The translations under genes and the position numbers were made by a program. A DNA stretch of 64,000 nt, taken from Schizochytrium sp. CCTCC M209059. Lineage: Eukaryota; Sar; Bigyra; Thraustochytrida; Thraustochytriidae. The stretch covers positions 627,756 through 691,755 of the forward strand of contig KN805379.1 of assembly GCA_000818945.1 (NCBI GenBank). The letters run 5' to 3'. Positions 7,409 through 17,379 of this stretch are shown piece by piece (positions within the stretch are counted from its first letter, which is position 1; every line of letters begins with the position of its first letter). Below the pieces are notes generated by a model, which saw only the letters and a program-made list of their open reading frames with translations, made no database searches and was not told the DNA's origin.

Positions 7409-9403
7409 TTATTCCAGCTTGATTCGTTCTCGGACCTTGTCCGCAAATTTCGTCTCAGGGTTCCGCGGGGTGCCGGCCTGGGTGAGAGAGTACTTAACGA
7501 TGGAGCGTCCGGCCTCCATCGTAAAGACGCCATCCGGAAGAGCCTTGTCGTCACCCTTTTCGGTAAAGGCAAAGCGATGACCGCGAAAGGTCGTCACTGT
7601 CATTTGCGTGCCACGTCCAAGAGTGCCCTGAAGCACCTTGCCGCCATCAGGACGCAACCAGTGCAAATCGAGCGGACGATCCGCGCCATTCTTAAAATCG
7701 ACAGGAAACGAGCCATTCGAGACTTCTTCATCGTCATCATCGTCATCATTGTCATTGTTGTTGGCACTACGCTTGCCCACTGGCTTCCAGTTCGTGCCCT
7801 CGCCGAAGCGCTTGCTCGCATACTCAATGGTTGCCGGATCCGGATCAATGATTGAGGTCTGCTTGTAGTTCTTGTACGAGGTGAATCCGGCTTGGTGCGC
7901 GCGCGCCACTCTCGCAATGTCGTCCCAGCGACGGTTCATGTCGGCGCCAGCGGACCGAGGCTTGAAATGAATAAAGGCACCGAGATGCTCCCCGCCTTCG
8001 TTCGGATACGGGCGACCGTGCGGCAGCTTGGACGACTCGTAGAGCACCATGCTACCAGCGGGGTGCTCATAGCGCACGTGGTCGCCATTCCAGTCGATCA
8101 CCTCAAGAGGCCAGGTGGCATTTCCCTCGGAAGGACCCTTGGCCACTGTGATAGTCACTGACAGCACGTGCGAGTCAATCCGGTCAATGTGCGAGCGAAG
8201 CCAGTTACCATGCTTGTAGTGGCGCACGCCGTAGAAAGCAGTCAGCTCCAGATCACCCATTTGGGACCACTCCTCAACCAGAGGCTTGATGTACTGATTG
8301 GCCATGCGGTTCGCGTAAGCCCGCTCGCGGTCAAGATCAGTGAAATCAGTTGGCGTTTCGTGAAAGGACATTTGCGTCGACGCTGCTTCCCAGTGCTCTG
8401 TGCGCTTGGCGTTCTTGTGACGGTCGACAAAATCGGTGAGAAACTTCATGAACTCCTGAGGAACCGGCATGGCTTTGAAGCCACGAGGGGTGAATGCGGG
8501 AAAGGCCTGCGCCAGGTAAAGGTTGCGCAGCATCGTAGAGGTGGTCGTTTCCTCGCGCCTACGGAGCCACAAGTTCTGATCCTTGTAGGTGCCAAGATAC
8601 TTGGAAAGCTTCGGGCGGCCCTCTGACTGAATGTGATCCTTGATCCAGGAAGTCAGGTCACCTTTGCCGTCCCACTTGATGGTGTTTGTGCACTGTTCCT
8701 TGAAGTCAGCGCAACCAATGAGTTCTACGTCAGTGTCTTCCGGGTCGGCGCCGCGGCTGCACCACTCGGTCCAGCCGTTGCATGAGCGAGGCACAAAGAC
8801 AATTTCAGGGCACTTCGTAACACCAAAGCGCTTGGCAAGGTCCATCTCAGGTGTGAACTTGTACCAGGCACGCCGAGGGGCCGCGTGCATGTCGTAGCGG
8901 CTGGCAAAGAGAAGTTCCCGAGCAGGAAGTTTAGCCTCTGCAAGGCTCATCCAGTTGAGAGCCTTGTACTCTTTCAAGCACTTTTCATCATTGGAATCGA
9001 AGAATGCGATCACTGAGGCGGGTCGGATCTCGTCGGGGGAGTCCTGCAGGATGGAGTCAAAGTGAAGGCCCGAGACAAGATCCACGACGCGCCCACCTTG
9101 CATGACCTTGTTGAGGCTCATGTCGCTGTAGTCCGCGATCACGAGCCCTTCGGCATGCGGGGGTTGCGGCCTGGGTCGTTCGCTCTTCTTCTTCTTGTTG
9201 TTGGATAGGGTTCCGGCGATCTCGCTTTCACTTTCGGAGCCAAAGAAGAATTCCTTCACATCGGAGAGCCAAGAGCCCTCTGCGGTTGAGGACAGCGTTA
9301 GCGCTAGCACCAGCACCAGCGCCAACGCCAGCGCTCGCGCTCGTCTGCTCTGCGGCGCTGCACCTCGTGCGGGGGTCAACTGCTTCTGCGGCGTCTCCGT
9401 CAT
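7409..9403 (-). CDS. Secreted 2OG-Fe(II) oxygenase (prolyl 4-hydroxylase-like) with VHL beta-like C-domain, paralogue of 5303-7168
   Basis: 664 residues from the ATG at 9403; the frame also has an ATG at 9442, but the shorter start sits close to the signal peptide (RARALALALVLVLALTLSS). It is colinear with the neighbour: Trx-like segment (SVIAFFDSNDEKCLKEY), a near-identical YKFTPEMDLAKRFGV block, an HID iron motif (His405, Asp407), and distal His462 in LPHGRPYPNEGG. At the 2OG anchor position stand Glu and His instead of Lys/Arg. The VHL-like tail has VDFKNGADRPLDLHW and TTFRGHRFAF, so Tyr112 of VHL is Phe here. An Asn/Asp-rich linker precedes the VHL-like part. Inverted tandem duplication of one ancestral gene is the simplest origin. 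It probably acts in the ER or outside the cell; no KDEL-type tail is visible. Confidence 0.8.
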   Translation of the reverse strand: MTETPQKQLTPARGAAPQSRRARALALALVLVLALTLSSTAEGSWLSDVKEFFFGSESESEIAGTLSNNKKKKSERPRPQPPHAEGLVIADYSDMSLNKVMQGGRVVDLVSGLHFDSILQDSPDEIRPASVIAFFDSNDEKCLKEYKALNWMSLAEAKLPARELLFASRYDMHAAPRRAWYKFTPEMDLAKRFGVTKCPEIVFVPRSCNGWTEWCSRGADPEDTDVELIGCADFKEQCTNTIKWDGKGDLTSWIKDHIQSEGRPKLSKYLGTYKDQNLWLRRREETTTSTMLRNLYLAQAFPAFTPRGFKAMPVPQEFMKFLTDFVDRHKNAKRTEHWEAASTQMSFHETPTDFTDLDRERAYANRMANQYIKPLVEEWSQMGDLELTAFYGVRHYKHGNWLRSHIDRIDSHVLSVTITVAKGPSEGNATWPLEVIDWNGDHVRYEHPAGSMVLYESSKLPHGRPYPNEGGEHLGAFIHFKPRSAGADMNRRWDDIARVARAHQAGFTSYKNYKQTSIIDPDPATIEYASKRFGEGTNWKPVGKRSANNNDNDDDDDDEEVSNGSFPVDFKNGADRPLDLHWLRPDGGKVLQGTLGRGTQMTVTTFRGHRFAFTEKGDDKALPDGVFTMEAGRSIVKYSLTQAGTPRNPETKFADKVRERIKLE

Positions 9404-9960
9404 TGTGAGGGCCGGGAAGGCTTTGCCCTGTTTTCCTACCACCGCGTCTTCTCGCCGCCGCGCCTCTTCCTCGGCGCAGGTCCGCCGCCGGCGACCGAGC
9501 GACTCCTTCGGGTTTGCGGGCCTGCACGCCTGCGCGCGCTCTCTCCCTCGTGTCGCTCCTCCCTCAGGATCTCGTCGTTTTCGATTTGCTCCGAGAGAGA
9601 CAGAGTGGGAGAGAGAGCAAAAAAAGAGAGAGACGGTAAGACCAGATCTTGCAGTACCTTTGTATCAACTGGAACTTGTAGAATGGTGGTAACGCTGATT
9701 GTTGGGCCTCTTGCCGGAGTCGGCAGTTATCCGTCGCACAATCATACTTAGGGAGCGATAACGCGGGAGCGCGCAGGCTTGGCGTCGACGAGATTAATTC
9801 GCAAACGAGAAGGCGAGGCTCGACGACCCCGCGTGGCGCGAAGAACAAGGGTGCAAAGGCTTTCGGTCTTCTGCGCGTGCGGAAACGGCGTGCGAGTCGG
9901 GTTTGCGGTGGCGGCCGGCAAGCAAGCAAGAAAACAAGCGAACAAGCAAGCTTGGAGAAG
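9404..9960. promoter_or_regulatory. Putative bidirectional promoter region
   Basis: The 557 bases between two divergent start codons (9403 minus, 9961 plus). The region is GC-rich with a purine stretch (gagagagacagagtgggagagagagc near 9592-9617). No TATA box is evident. Assigned only from gene arrangement. Confidence 0.4.
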
Positions 9961-10370
9961 ATGGAGTTCGAGGACGTGCAAAAGTTCTGGGAGGGCGCTC
10001 CGCCCGGAGCAGTGGACGCTGCGTGCAAATCGGATGCTGCATTGCGATTCTTTGACAAGTTCTCAGTGCTGGAAGTAATCGAAGGCAAGCTGCTCAAGTT
10101 TGATGTGGACAAGATTGCGGATATGCAGGATAAGGTGGACAACTTGCCGCCCATGGAGGGCGACGAGGCTGTTCGCAAAATTTTCGCGCCGGGAGCCACG
10201 CGAAATATCAGCGTACGATCGCACAAACTCATTGCAGTCATCAAAGATGCGCTCACGGCCATTTGCGAGAGCGGCGAGCTTCCGGCGTCGCCAGCCGGTG
10301 ACGAGCCCGCTGCAGGACTCCAGGATGCGCAACAATCTCAGCCCATGCCGTCTTCGGCGCCCATGCCACC

Positions 10371-10421
<51 letters not shown>

Positions 10422-11022
10422 ACAGCAAGACTTCATTCAGCTTGCGGGAGACCTTCCTGAAGGCGCACGCATCAATGTGCGCGCGTCACCGAGCACGGAG
10501 GGAGAGGTGGTCGGCACGATTGGTGAGCATGAAGCCATTCCGCTCGTTCGCATGGAGGGCGATTGGGCATGTGTAGACTTCAAGGGCACTCAAGCTTGGG
10601 CCATGACACGTATGGGTGATCGTGCTCTTCTCGTGGTTGCAGGCAATGAGAACTACATGGGTAATTTGCAATCCCAAGCCACGTCAACGGCAATGAAGTC
10701 GCAGCCACAGGCACCGGCAATGCCGCAAGCCCAGGCACCGCAATCGCATTATCAATCTCAACCTCAGCAGCAAGCCGTGCCGCCGTCGCGGGCGCCTTCA
10801 ACGCCTTTGCGTGGACAGCCACTCGTGAATCAGTACATGCCTCGAGACGCAGGTGCTATGACGCCTTTGGCTGCAAATGAGGATCTCTCTAGACCTGTAT
10901 CACTGGAGGAGCACAATCAGCTCCGCTTTCGCGTCAAACAACTTGAGGCTGACATGCGTGCCTTGCGGCTCATGATGCGTTCGTGGAGCCTCGATGCACC
11001 GTCCGCGGCAACTGGCTATTGA
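9961..11022 (+). CDS. Hypothetical protein with poly-Gln tract, SH3b-like domain and C-terminal coiled coil
   Basis: 353 residues. The frame is open further upstream, but 9961 is the first credible ATG and is followed by an acidic helix (MEFEDVQKFWEG). Residues about 1-105 are a predicted helical domain of unknown type. A poly-Gln run (CAG/CAA codons, about residues 138-156) separates it from an SH3b-like segment (about 160-220: LPEGARINVRASPSTEGEVV, then GDWACVDFKG), the small barrel often seen in bacterial cell-wall proteins and some eukaryotic adaptors. A Gln/Pro/Ala-rich linker and a short coiled coil (LEEHNQLRFRVKQLEADMRAL) end the protein. Function unknown; an adaptor role is a guess. 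The SH3b assignment is by eye and moderate. Confidence 0.7.
10372..10429. repeat. CAG/CAA repeat encoding poly-Gln
   Basis: A nearly pure CAG run with a few CAA interruptions near its 3' end, in frame within the SH3b-like gene. Length polymorphism between strains is likely. Confidence 0.95.
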
Positions 11023-11947
11023 CATGTGCGAGTCCAGAATCCCAAAAGATACAAAGCCACAACTTGGCAACTTCGAATGCTGCAAGGCGCGGTTGGTCGA
11101 ACGCGCGTCTTAAAACTACCCATCAGTAAAATATGAAGAGGAGTGTCAATGCTGTGATTCGTTTAAGGTGGGCCGAACCGAAAGCTGGAGAAGCAACCCA
11201 TTGTGTCGTCTGAGTGTAGTGGGAGAACCAATTTGCAGCGGAAAACTTTTTTTGCTTGGGAAAATCCATAAGCCCTGTGCCTTGGCGGAACAAGGGAGAG
11301 AAGAAAAGATTTAGAAATGGTGCATATTCTTTTGTGTGTCAAAAAAAGGTCGACCGCTCCCGAAAGAGTGCGAGGGGAAAAGCTCCGATGACGGCTTTTG
11401 ACAATCGTAGCGGAGATCCCTTTCTTTCTTAGTTTCATTTCCTTGTTTCTCTCTTTTTCACAGGATTCAAGGGAAGAAAACAAAGGCCAAAGCTTGCTTC
11501 CACCTCGCCCGCTCACGATACAAATGAAGGAAAAAGCCAGACAACATTGCACGAAGAAGACACGTCTTCGCTCTTTACTTTACGTTAGACACCTTGCTAT
11601 TGAATGATCGGCCGACGCAAATTTGGCACGTCGGCACGCAAAACGTGTCGGGTCGATTGCGAAGAAGTGAACCCTCGGCTGCTGCAGAGACTCGGGAGAA
11701 AACGAAGAAAGAGACACCTGCCAACGCTTTCTATTCCCCTGATGCTGAGATGCATCGCATGCGCGGGGAGGGAGACGGATCGCACGCTCGAGTCCCTTTC
11801 GAAGCGCGGCTGCGTGGACCCAGAGTTTAGAGTGGAGGAAGGAGAAGACGAGGTTTAGGTTAAGGAGAGGGAAGGACGGAGGGGAAGAAGGTTTTTGAAG
11901 GAGCGAGTGTTTGGGGTTGATTTGGATGGGGGAGGAGGATTGCTTCT
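11023..11947. other. Intergenic spacer between convergent genes
   Basis: 925 bases between the stops of the poly-Gln protein and pyruvate dehydrogenase E1-alpha. Mixed composition with poly-T/poly-A patches (for example about 11340 and 11420-11460). Short ORFs on both strands show no recognisable domain. It probably holds 3' UTRs and termination signals. Confidence 0.45.
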
Positions 11948-13144
11948 TTAGTAGTGGAGGTTGTTGGTAATGTCCGGCATGCGAACGACCGAGGGCATCT
12001 CGGACTCAAGGCGCGGTCCGTCGCCAATCTTCTTGCCAGTGGTGTAAATGTCAGTGGCAAGCTCGGAGTCATCAGGGACGGAAGACTCCTTGGCAGCCTT
12101 GAGGGCATCCTGAACCTCCTTGCGGAGCGACTTCTCGATCTCCTTGAGCTCCTCCTCGGTAGAGAAGCCGGCCTCGATAAGGCGCTTCTTGACGAGCTCA
12201 ATGGGGTCGCGGCTCTGGCGCACGTTGGTGACCTCGTCACGGGTACGGTAAGAGATACCGGGGTCAGACATGGAGTGACCGTGGTAACGGTAGGTCTTGA
12301 GCTCGACGTACATGGGGCCGTTTCCGGATCCGCAGTAGTCCTTGACGAACTTCATGCCCTCGCGGACGGCGAGAACGTCCATACCGTCGATGAAGAGACC
12401 CGGGATGGTGTTACCCTGCTTGTAGTATTCGGTAATGTAGGACGAGCGGTTGACGCTGGTACCCATGCCGTACTCGTTGTTCTCGCAGGCAAAGATGACG
12501 GGGAGCTTCCAGAGAGCGGCCATGTTGGCGGCCTCCCAAACCTGGCCCTGGTTGGCGGAGCCATCACCGTACATGGCGATGGAGACGTTCATCTTGTCGT
12601 TCTCGTTTTCGCGGCGGTACTTGTGGCTGAAGCCGAGGCCAGCGCCGATGGGGACCTGGGCACCGACGATGGCAGCACCACCGTAAAAGTTGGAGGACTT
12701 GTTGTACATGTGCATGGAGCCACCCTTGCCGCGGGAGACACCGTTGCGGAAGCCGAGGAGCTCCTCAAAGATGGCCTGGACCGAGGAGCCGCGCACGAGG
12801 GCCATACCGTGGCAGCGGTAGGTGGTGATGACGTCGTCATCGCGCGTAAAGGCGGCCTCGATACCCTGGGCGATGGCCTCCTGTCCGTCGTAGAGATGGC
12901 AAAAGCCGCGGATGTTGCGGGCCTTGTACTCGCCATCGGCGGCGATCTCCATGCGGCGGATGAGGAACATGTTCTTGTGGTACTCAAGGAGCTCCTCCTT
13001 GGTGGCCTCGGCCTTTTGCGGGGGCGGCTCGCAGAGGTGTCCCTTGAAGTCGACGGGCAGGTCGAAGGAGGCGCTCGTGCTGAATCCCCGGGCGGCCTTG
13101 TGGGGCACGCCCGCGCGGGGGGCGATCTTCATGGCGGCCTGCAT
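11948..13144 (-). CDS. PDHA: Pyruvate dehydrogenase E1 component subunit alpha, mitochondrial
   Basis: 398 residues from the ATG at 13144. The upstream in-frame extension lacks an ATG context this good, and the chosen start gives a classic presequence (MQAAMKIAPRAGVPHKAARGFSTS). With E1-beta it forms the thiamine-diphosphate decarboxylase of the mitochondrial PDH complex (pyruvate to acetyl-CoA). Visible signatures: YRCHGMAL, the substrate-channel region GKGGSMHMY, the ThDP/Mg motif GDGSANQG followed about 30 residues later by NN (ACENNEYGMGT), and the regulatory loop YRYHGHSMSDPGISYRTRDE. In that loop both serines phosphorylated by PDH kinase in animals are conserved, so regulation by kinase/phosphatase is plausible. 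Length matches the family. Convergent with the gene on its left; shares a long spacer with NOP56 on its right. Confidence 0.97.
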   Translation of the reverse strand: MQAAMKIAPRAGVPHKAARGFSTSASFDLPVDFKGHLCEPPPQKAEATKEELLEYHKNMFLIRRMEIAADGEYKARNIRGFCHLYDGQEAIAQGIEAAFTRDDDVITTYRCHGMALVRGSSVQAIFEELLGFRNGVSRGKGGSMHMYNKSSNFYGGAAIVGAQVPIGAGLGFSHKYRRENENDKMNVSIAMYGDGSANQGQVWEAANMAALWKLPVIFACENNEYGMGTSVNRSSYITEYYKQGNTIPGLFIDGMDVLAVREGMKFVKDYCGSGNGPMYVELKTYRYHGHSMSDPGISYRTRDEVTNVRQSRDPIELVKKRLIEAGFSTEEELKEIEKSLRKEVQDALKAAKESSVPDDSELATDIYTTGKKIGDGPRLESEMPSVVRMPDITNNLHY

Positions 13145-15750
13145 TTTCCTCGCTCGTTTGTTTACAACCGAGACTCCTACAACAAAGCTAGCTGCACGGC
13201 ACCCCAAAAAATATCAATCAGTCACCGCACGCACGCACGCACGCGCGCATGCATCGTCGTGCAGAGAAAACAAACCAATCCCTCCGTCGATCACGTCAGT
13301 CTTCCGCCGCGCCTCGCCTTCCTCGCCGCCGCCTCCGCGCGCCGCGCCGCCGCGGCTCCTCTCCGCGCGGCTCTCTCTCTCTCTCTCTCTCTCTCCGCGC
13401 CGCCACTCACCTGCCTGCCTCTGCTTGCGTCGCTGGCTCGCTCGCTCTGGCCTTGGCGGTCTGTCTGTCTGCCGGGTCTGCGCGTTTTTGGACTCGGGCG
13501 GGCGCCGCGGCGCGCTGCGTGGACTTGTATCTGCGCTCCGGCGCAGAGGCGGCGACGCGGCGGCGGCGCGCGCGCAAGTGCGGAATGCGCGCCGCGCAAG
13601 TGCGGGGTCGCGCCGCGCAAGTGCAGAATGGCGCCGGGGACAGTGGCGGCGCCGGCGGCCGGGAGGGAGGGAGGGAGGGAGAGAGGGAGCGCCTGCCAGC
13701 CGCGCCACGCGGAGAAGCGGCGCGCGGGCGAGGGGAGACGAAGAATGTAGAGCTGCGGCCGCGGGGAAGGATCAAAGAGATGCTCTGGTCTGCAGAAAGG
13801 AGCGGCTCCGCTGCGTTCGAGGAGGCCGGCCACGCAATGCTCGCCAGAAAGAAGGCAGATCCAGGCACGGCAATGCGGAAAGAAGACAAAGGGACAAAAA
13901 AACCAAAAGAAAACAAAAGAAACAAAACAAAACAAAACAAAACAAAACAAAACAGGAGGAAAGAAAAGGAAAGAAGAGGCAAGAAAAGAAAAGAATCGTG
14001 AACAAAAGAAAAGAAAAGAAAAGAATCGTGAACAAAGACGGCGGAGACACCGACGCCGCGTCGCCGGCGCCGCCGTCACAAAGAACGCTGCCGNNNNNNN
14101 NNNNNNNNNNNNNNNNNNNNNNNNNNNNNNNNNNNNNNNNNNNNNNNNNNNNNNNNNNNNNNNNNNNNNNNNNNNNNNNNNNNNNNNNNNNNNNNNNNNN
14201 NNNNNNNNNNNNNNNNNNNNNNNNNNNNNNNNNNNNNNNNNNNNNNNNNNNNNNNNNNNNNNNNNNNNNNNNNNNNNNNNNNNNNNNNNNNNNNNNNNNN
14301 NNNNNNNNNNNNNNNNAGCCTGCGTCCGCGTCGGGCGGAGGGAGGGAGGGAGGGAGGGAGGAAGATGGCGGCGCGCGAGAGCGAGAGATGGGAGGAAGAC
14401 GGTGACGACGAGCGGGAATGAACGGAGCGCGGGGAGGGAGGGAGGGAGGGAGCGAGGAGAGAACTGCGCGCGGGTCTTGATCGTGAACTTGGACGTGGAC
14501 GTGAACGGGAACCTGATGATGAAGTTGGACCTGCCGGCCGCTGCCGCTGGGGCTTGAGCTTGTTGACCTGTGGCGCGTGGAGGCTCCGGGCAGACCGGGG
14601 CTGCGTGCGGGCTTGTCGTGAGCCAGCACGCACGCGTCTGCGTGCAGCGAGGTGATGCTCCTGTCAGTAGTCACAGTCTGCGCACTGCAGAGAGGTCGGA
14701 TAACCCTGCCAGTGAGATGCATGACTCGAGATGCCATAAAAACGATGTTGATGATGATGATGATGATGATGCAGTGGTGACGACGACAAGAGTGGGGCTG
14801 GAATGTACGTATGTGCCTGGCAGTGGCAGTGGCGTGGCCGCCTGATCCGTTCGTCGCCAGCCCGACTCGGATGTCCAATGAGGATTCGATGTCAGAAGGA
14901 GGCGACGACGCAGAGAGAGAGGGCTTCCGCTTTATGCCCGACAGCGCGGCGGGCCACACAAGTCACTCACAGTCAATCGGGCAGGCACACACCTGCGAGG
15001 CCGACCTTCGAGGTCATCCTTGCCGAGAGGGACCCGGACCCGGACCTCGCTGGCGGCGGGCCTGTGCACCCCATTGATTCGCTCTACCCAGATGATCTTA
15101 TCTACCCATCCACCCGTCCATCCATCCATCCATCCATCCTTCCTTCCTCCCCCTTAATCTAACAAGTTGAGCTCGCGGTTTTCTCCCCACGTTCCCGCCC
15201 CTAATTCCGGGGCCGCTGATTGACGAGTGGTCGTCCATTCATTCGCCCTGGCGCCATGGCAAGGCTAGCTAGCTGTGCTTCTTCATCTACTTTTTCCCCT
15301 CATCCTCCCCCGCCGCCAACTCGATGAGCTTGAGCTTGAACTTGAGCTTGAGCTTGAGCTTGAACTTGCACTTGCACTTGGTGAAGAGCAGCGATCTGCC
15401 AGCCAGCGAGGCAGGCCAGCAAGCATTTGCAAGCACTCATTCATTCATTCGCTCCCGGCTCGTCCCAGCGAGGACCACCGATTCTCGCGGGCAGGAGAGG
15501 GCAGAAAAGGGGGGGGGGCGATTGAGGGCCCCGGGCCCCCCAAAAAGACCCGCGCCCCAAGCGCGGCAAAGCAGTGGCTGCGCGGCGCAGACTCCTTTCC
15601 GGCCGGCAGGCAGACGGGCAGGCAGGCAGGCGCGCGCGCGGGACCCAGCCAGGTCGCGAAGGCTCGCGGCAAGGCAAGGCACGGCCAGGCCAGGACCGGC
15701 GAGAGCAGCGCAGTAGCGCAGCAGCGCAGGTGACGAAAGGTGGCAGCAGG
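13145..15750. other. Repeat-rich 2.6-kb spacer with assembly gap; divergent promoter zone
   Basis: Lies between the divergent PDH E1-alpha and NOP56 starts. It contains (CT)12 (13371-13394), AAAAC repeats (about 13921-13954), a duplicated AAGAAAAGAATCGTGAACAAA segment (13981-14035), GGGA runs flanking a 223-base N gap, a GAT run (about 14748-14772), CCAT repeats (about 15117-15140) and an imperfect hexamer GAGCTT array (about 15327-15375). Long frames here are products of simple repeats and Ns. I see no gene. Confidence 0.6.
14094..14316. other. Assembly gap (223 N)
   Basis: Unknown bases. Both flanks are simple-sequence DNA (AAGAAA-rich and GC-rich on the left, GGGA tandem repeats on the right), which explains the assembly failure. 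The true length is unknown. Confidence 0.99.
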
Positions 15751-17379
15751 ATGAGCTCCGGACTCTATCTGCTGCTCGAGGCAGCGTCCGGGTACGGACT
15801 CTTCGAGGTGGTCGAGGCCGACGAGGTCGCCCTGCAAAAGGAGCAGGTGCAGGCATCGGTTACCGAGCTCGAGCGCTTCAGCAAGCTCGTCAAGCTCAAG
15901 GCCTTTCAGCCGTTCACCACGGCCGAAAATGCCCTCGAGAACATGATGAAGGTCTCTGAGAACCTCGTGACCGAGGACCTCGCAACCTTTCTCACGAGCA
16001 ACATGCCCAAATCCAAAAAGATGAAGCAAGAGGGCATGGTTCTCGGCGTCACCGCGCCCAACCTGGCCTCGGCCATCCGCGAGGAAACCGGCATCCCCTG
16101 CAAGGCCGACGAGACCGTCCAGGAGCTCCTCCGTGGCGTGCGCACCCACCTGGCGCGCTACGTCAAGCAGCTCGACGGCGGCGCCTCCGAAAAGGCCCAG
16201 CTCGGTCTCGGACACAGTTACTCGCGCGCCAAGGTCAAGTTCAACGTTAACCGTCAGGACAACATGATCATCCAGAGCATCTGCCTCCTTGACCAAATGG
16301 ACAAGGACATTAACACCTGTGCCATGCGCGTCAAGGAGTGGTACTCTTGGCACTTTCCCGAGCTCCAAAAGATTGTCTCGGACTCTTTCATCTTTGCTCG
16401 CCTCGTTCAGTTCATCACCGCCCGCAGCACCCTCGACGACTCCAAGCTCGACGGCCTCACCGAAATCACCATGGACGAGGAGATCTCCAAGCAGATCCTC
16501 GACGCCGCGCGTGCCTCGATGGGCTTTGACTGCTCCGACATCGACATGCTCAACCTCTGCCAGTTCGCCGACCGCGTCGTCGAGCTCGCCAAGTACCGCA
16601 AGGAGCTCCACACCTACCTCCTCGAAAAGATGTCCATTGTCGCCCCCAACCTGGCGGCGCTCATTGGCGAGCCGGTGGCTGCCAGGTTAATCTCGCATGC
16701 CGGCAGCCTCGTAAACCTTGCCAAGTACCCCGCATCCACCATCCAGATCCTCGGCGCCGAGAAGGCGCTCTTCCGCGCGCTCAAGACCAAGGGCAACACC
16801 CCCAAGTACGGTCTCATCTTCCACTCGAGCTTCATCGGCCGCGCCGGCGCCAAGAACAAGGGCCGCATCTCCCGCTACCTTGCCAACAAGTGTGCCATTG
16901 CCGCGCGCATCGACTACTTCGCAGAGGTACCCAACCCGGCCTACGGCGAGAAGCTCAAGGAGCAGGTCGAGGAACGCCTCGCCTTTTACGACACTGGCGC
17001 CACGCCCAAGAAGAACCTTGACGTCATGCGCGAGGCCGCCAAGGAGGCCGCCGCGCTTGTCAAGGCCATCAATGACGCCAACCCCAACGGAAGCGCCGCC
17101 ACCCCCAAGAAACGCAAGCGCTCTGCCGACGACGAGGACGAGGACAGTGACGAGGAGGTCACTGCCGCCCCCGAGAGCAGCGAGGACGAGGACGAGGACA
17201 GTGACGAGGCTCCCAAACTGAAGAAGGAGAAGAAAACCAAGAAGAGCAAAAAGGCAGATGACGCCAACGGCGAGACCCCGTCCAAGTCCGCCAAGAAGGC
17301 CAAGAAGGAGAAGAAGGAGAAGAAAGAAAAGAAGAAGAAGGACGACAAACCCAAGAAGAAGAAGAAGAAGAGCGAGTGA
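15751..17379 (+). CDS. NOP56: Nucleolar protein 56 (box C/D snoRNP core)
   Basis: 542 residues from the ATG at 15751 (MSSGLYLLLEAASGYGLFEV); an upstream in-frame extension is low-complexity and was rejected. NOP56 pairs with NOP58, fibrillarin and SNU13 in box C/D snoRNPs that 2'-O-methylate rRNA in the nucleolus. Visible: the NOP5NT domain (about 5-70), the strongly conserved LGLGHSYSRAKVKFNVNRQDNMIIQ block, a coiled-coil region, and the Nop RNA-binding domain (LIGEPVAARLISHAGSLVNL, KYPASTIQILGAEKALFRAL, GRISRYLANKCAIAARID). The tail is an alternating acidic/Lys-rich KKE/D extension typical of NOP56/58. Block-by-block resemblance is closer to NOP56 than NOP58. Confidence 0.95.
   Translation: MSSGLYLLLEAASGYGLFEVVEADEVALQKEQVQASVTELERFSKLVKLKAFQPFTTAENALENMMKVSENLVTEDLATFLTSNMPKSKKMKQEGMVLGVTAPNLASAIREETGIPCKADETVQELLRGVRTHLARYVKQLDGGASEKAQLGLGHSYSRAKVKFNVNRQDNMIIQSICLLDQMDKDINTCAMRVKEWYSWHFPELQKIVSDSFIFARLVQFITARSTLDDSKLDGLTEITMDEEISKQILDAARASMGFDCSDIDMLNLCQFADRVVELAKYRKELHTYLLEKMSIVAPNLAALIGEPVAARLISHAGSLVNLAKYPASTIQILGAEKALFRALKTKGNTPKYGLIFHSSFIGRAGAKNKGRISRYLANKCAIAARIDYFAEVPNPAYGEKLKEQVEERLAFYDTGATPKKNLDVMREAAKEAAALVKAINDANPNGSAATPKKRKRSADDEDEDSDEEVTAAPESSEDEDEDSDEAPKLKKEKKTKKSKKADDANGETPSKSAKKAKKEKKEKKEKKKKDDKPKKKKKKSE

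Noticed and set aside
11954..13750. 598-codon frame antisense to PDH E1-alpha
   Set aside because: It mirrors the highly biased codons of the PDH gene and then runs into simple repeats; no domain is recognisable.
12912..14405. Frames crossing the N gap
   Set aside because: They consist of Arg/Ser/Pro-rich repeat translation and unknown bases.
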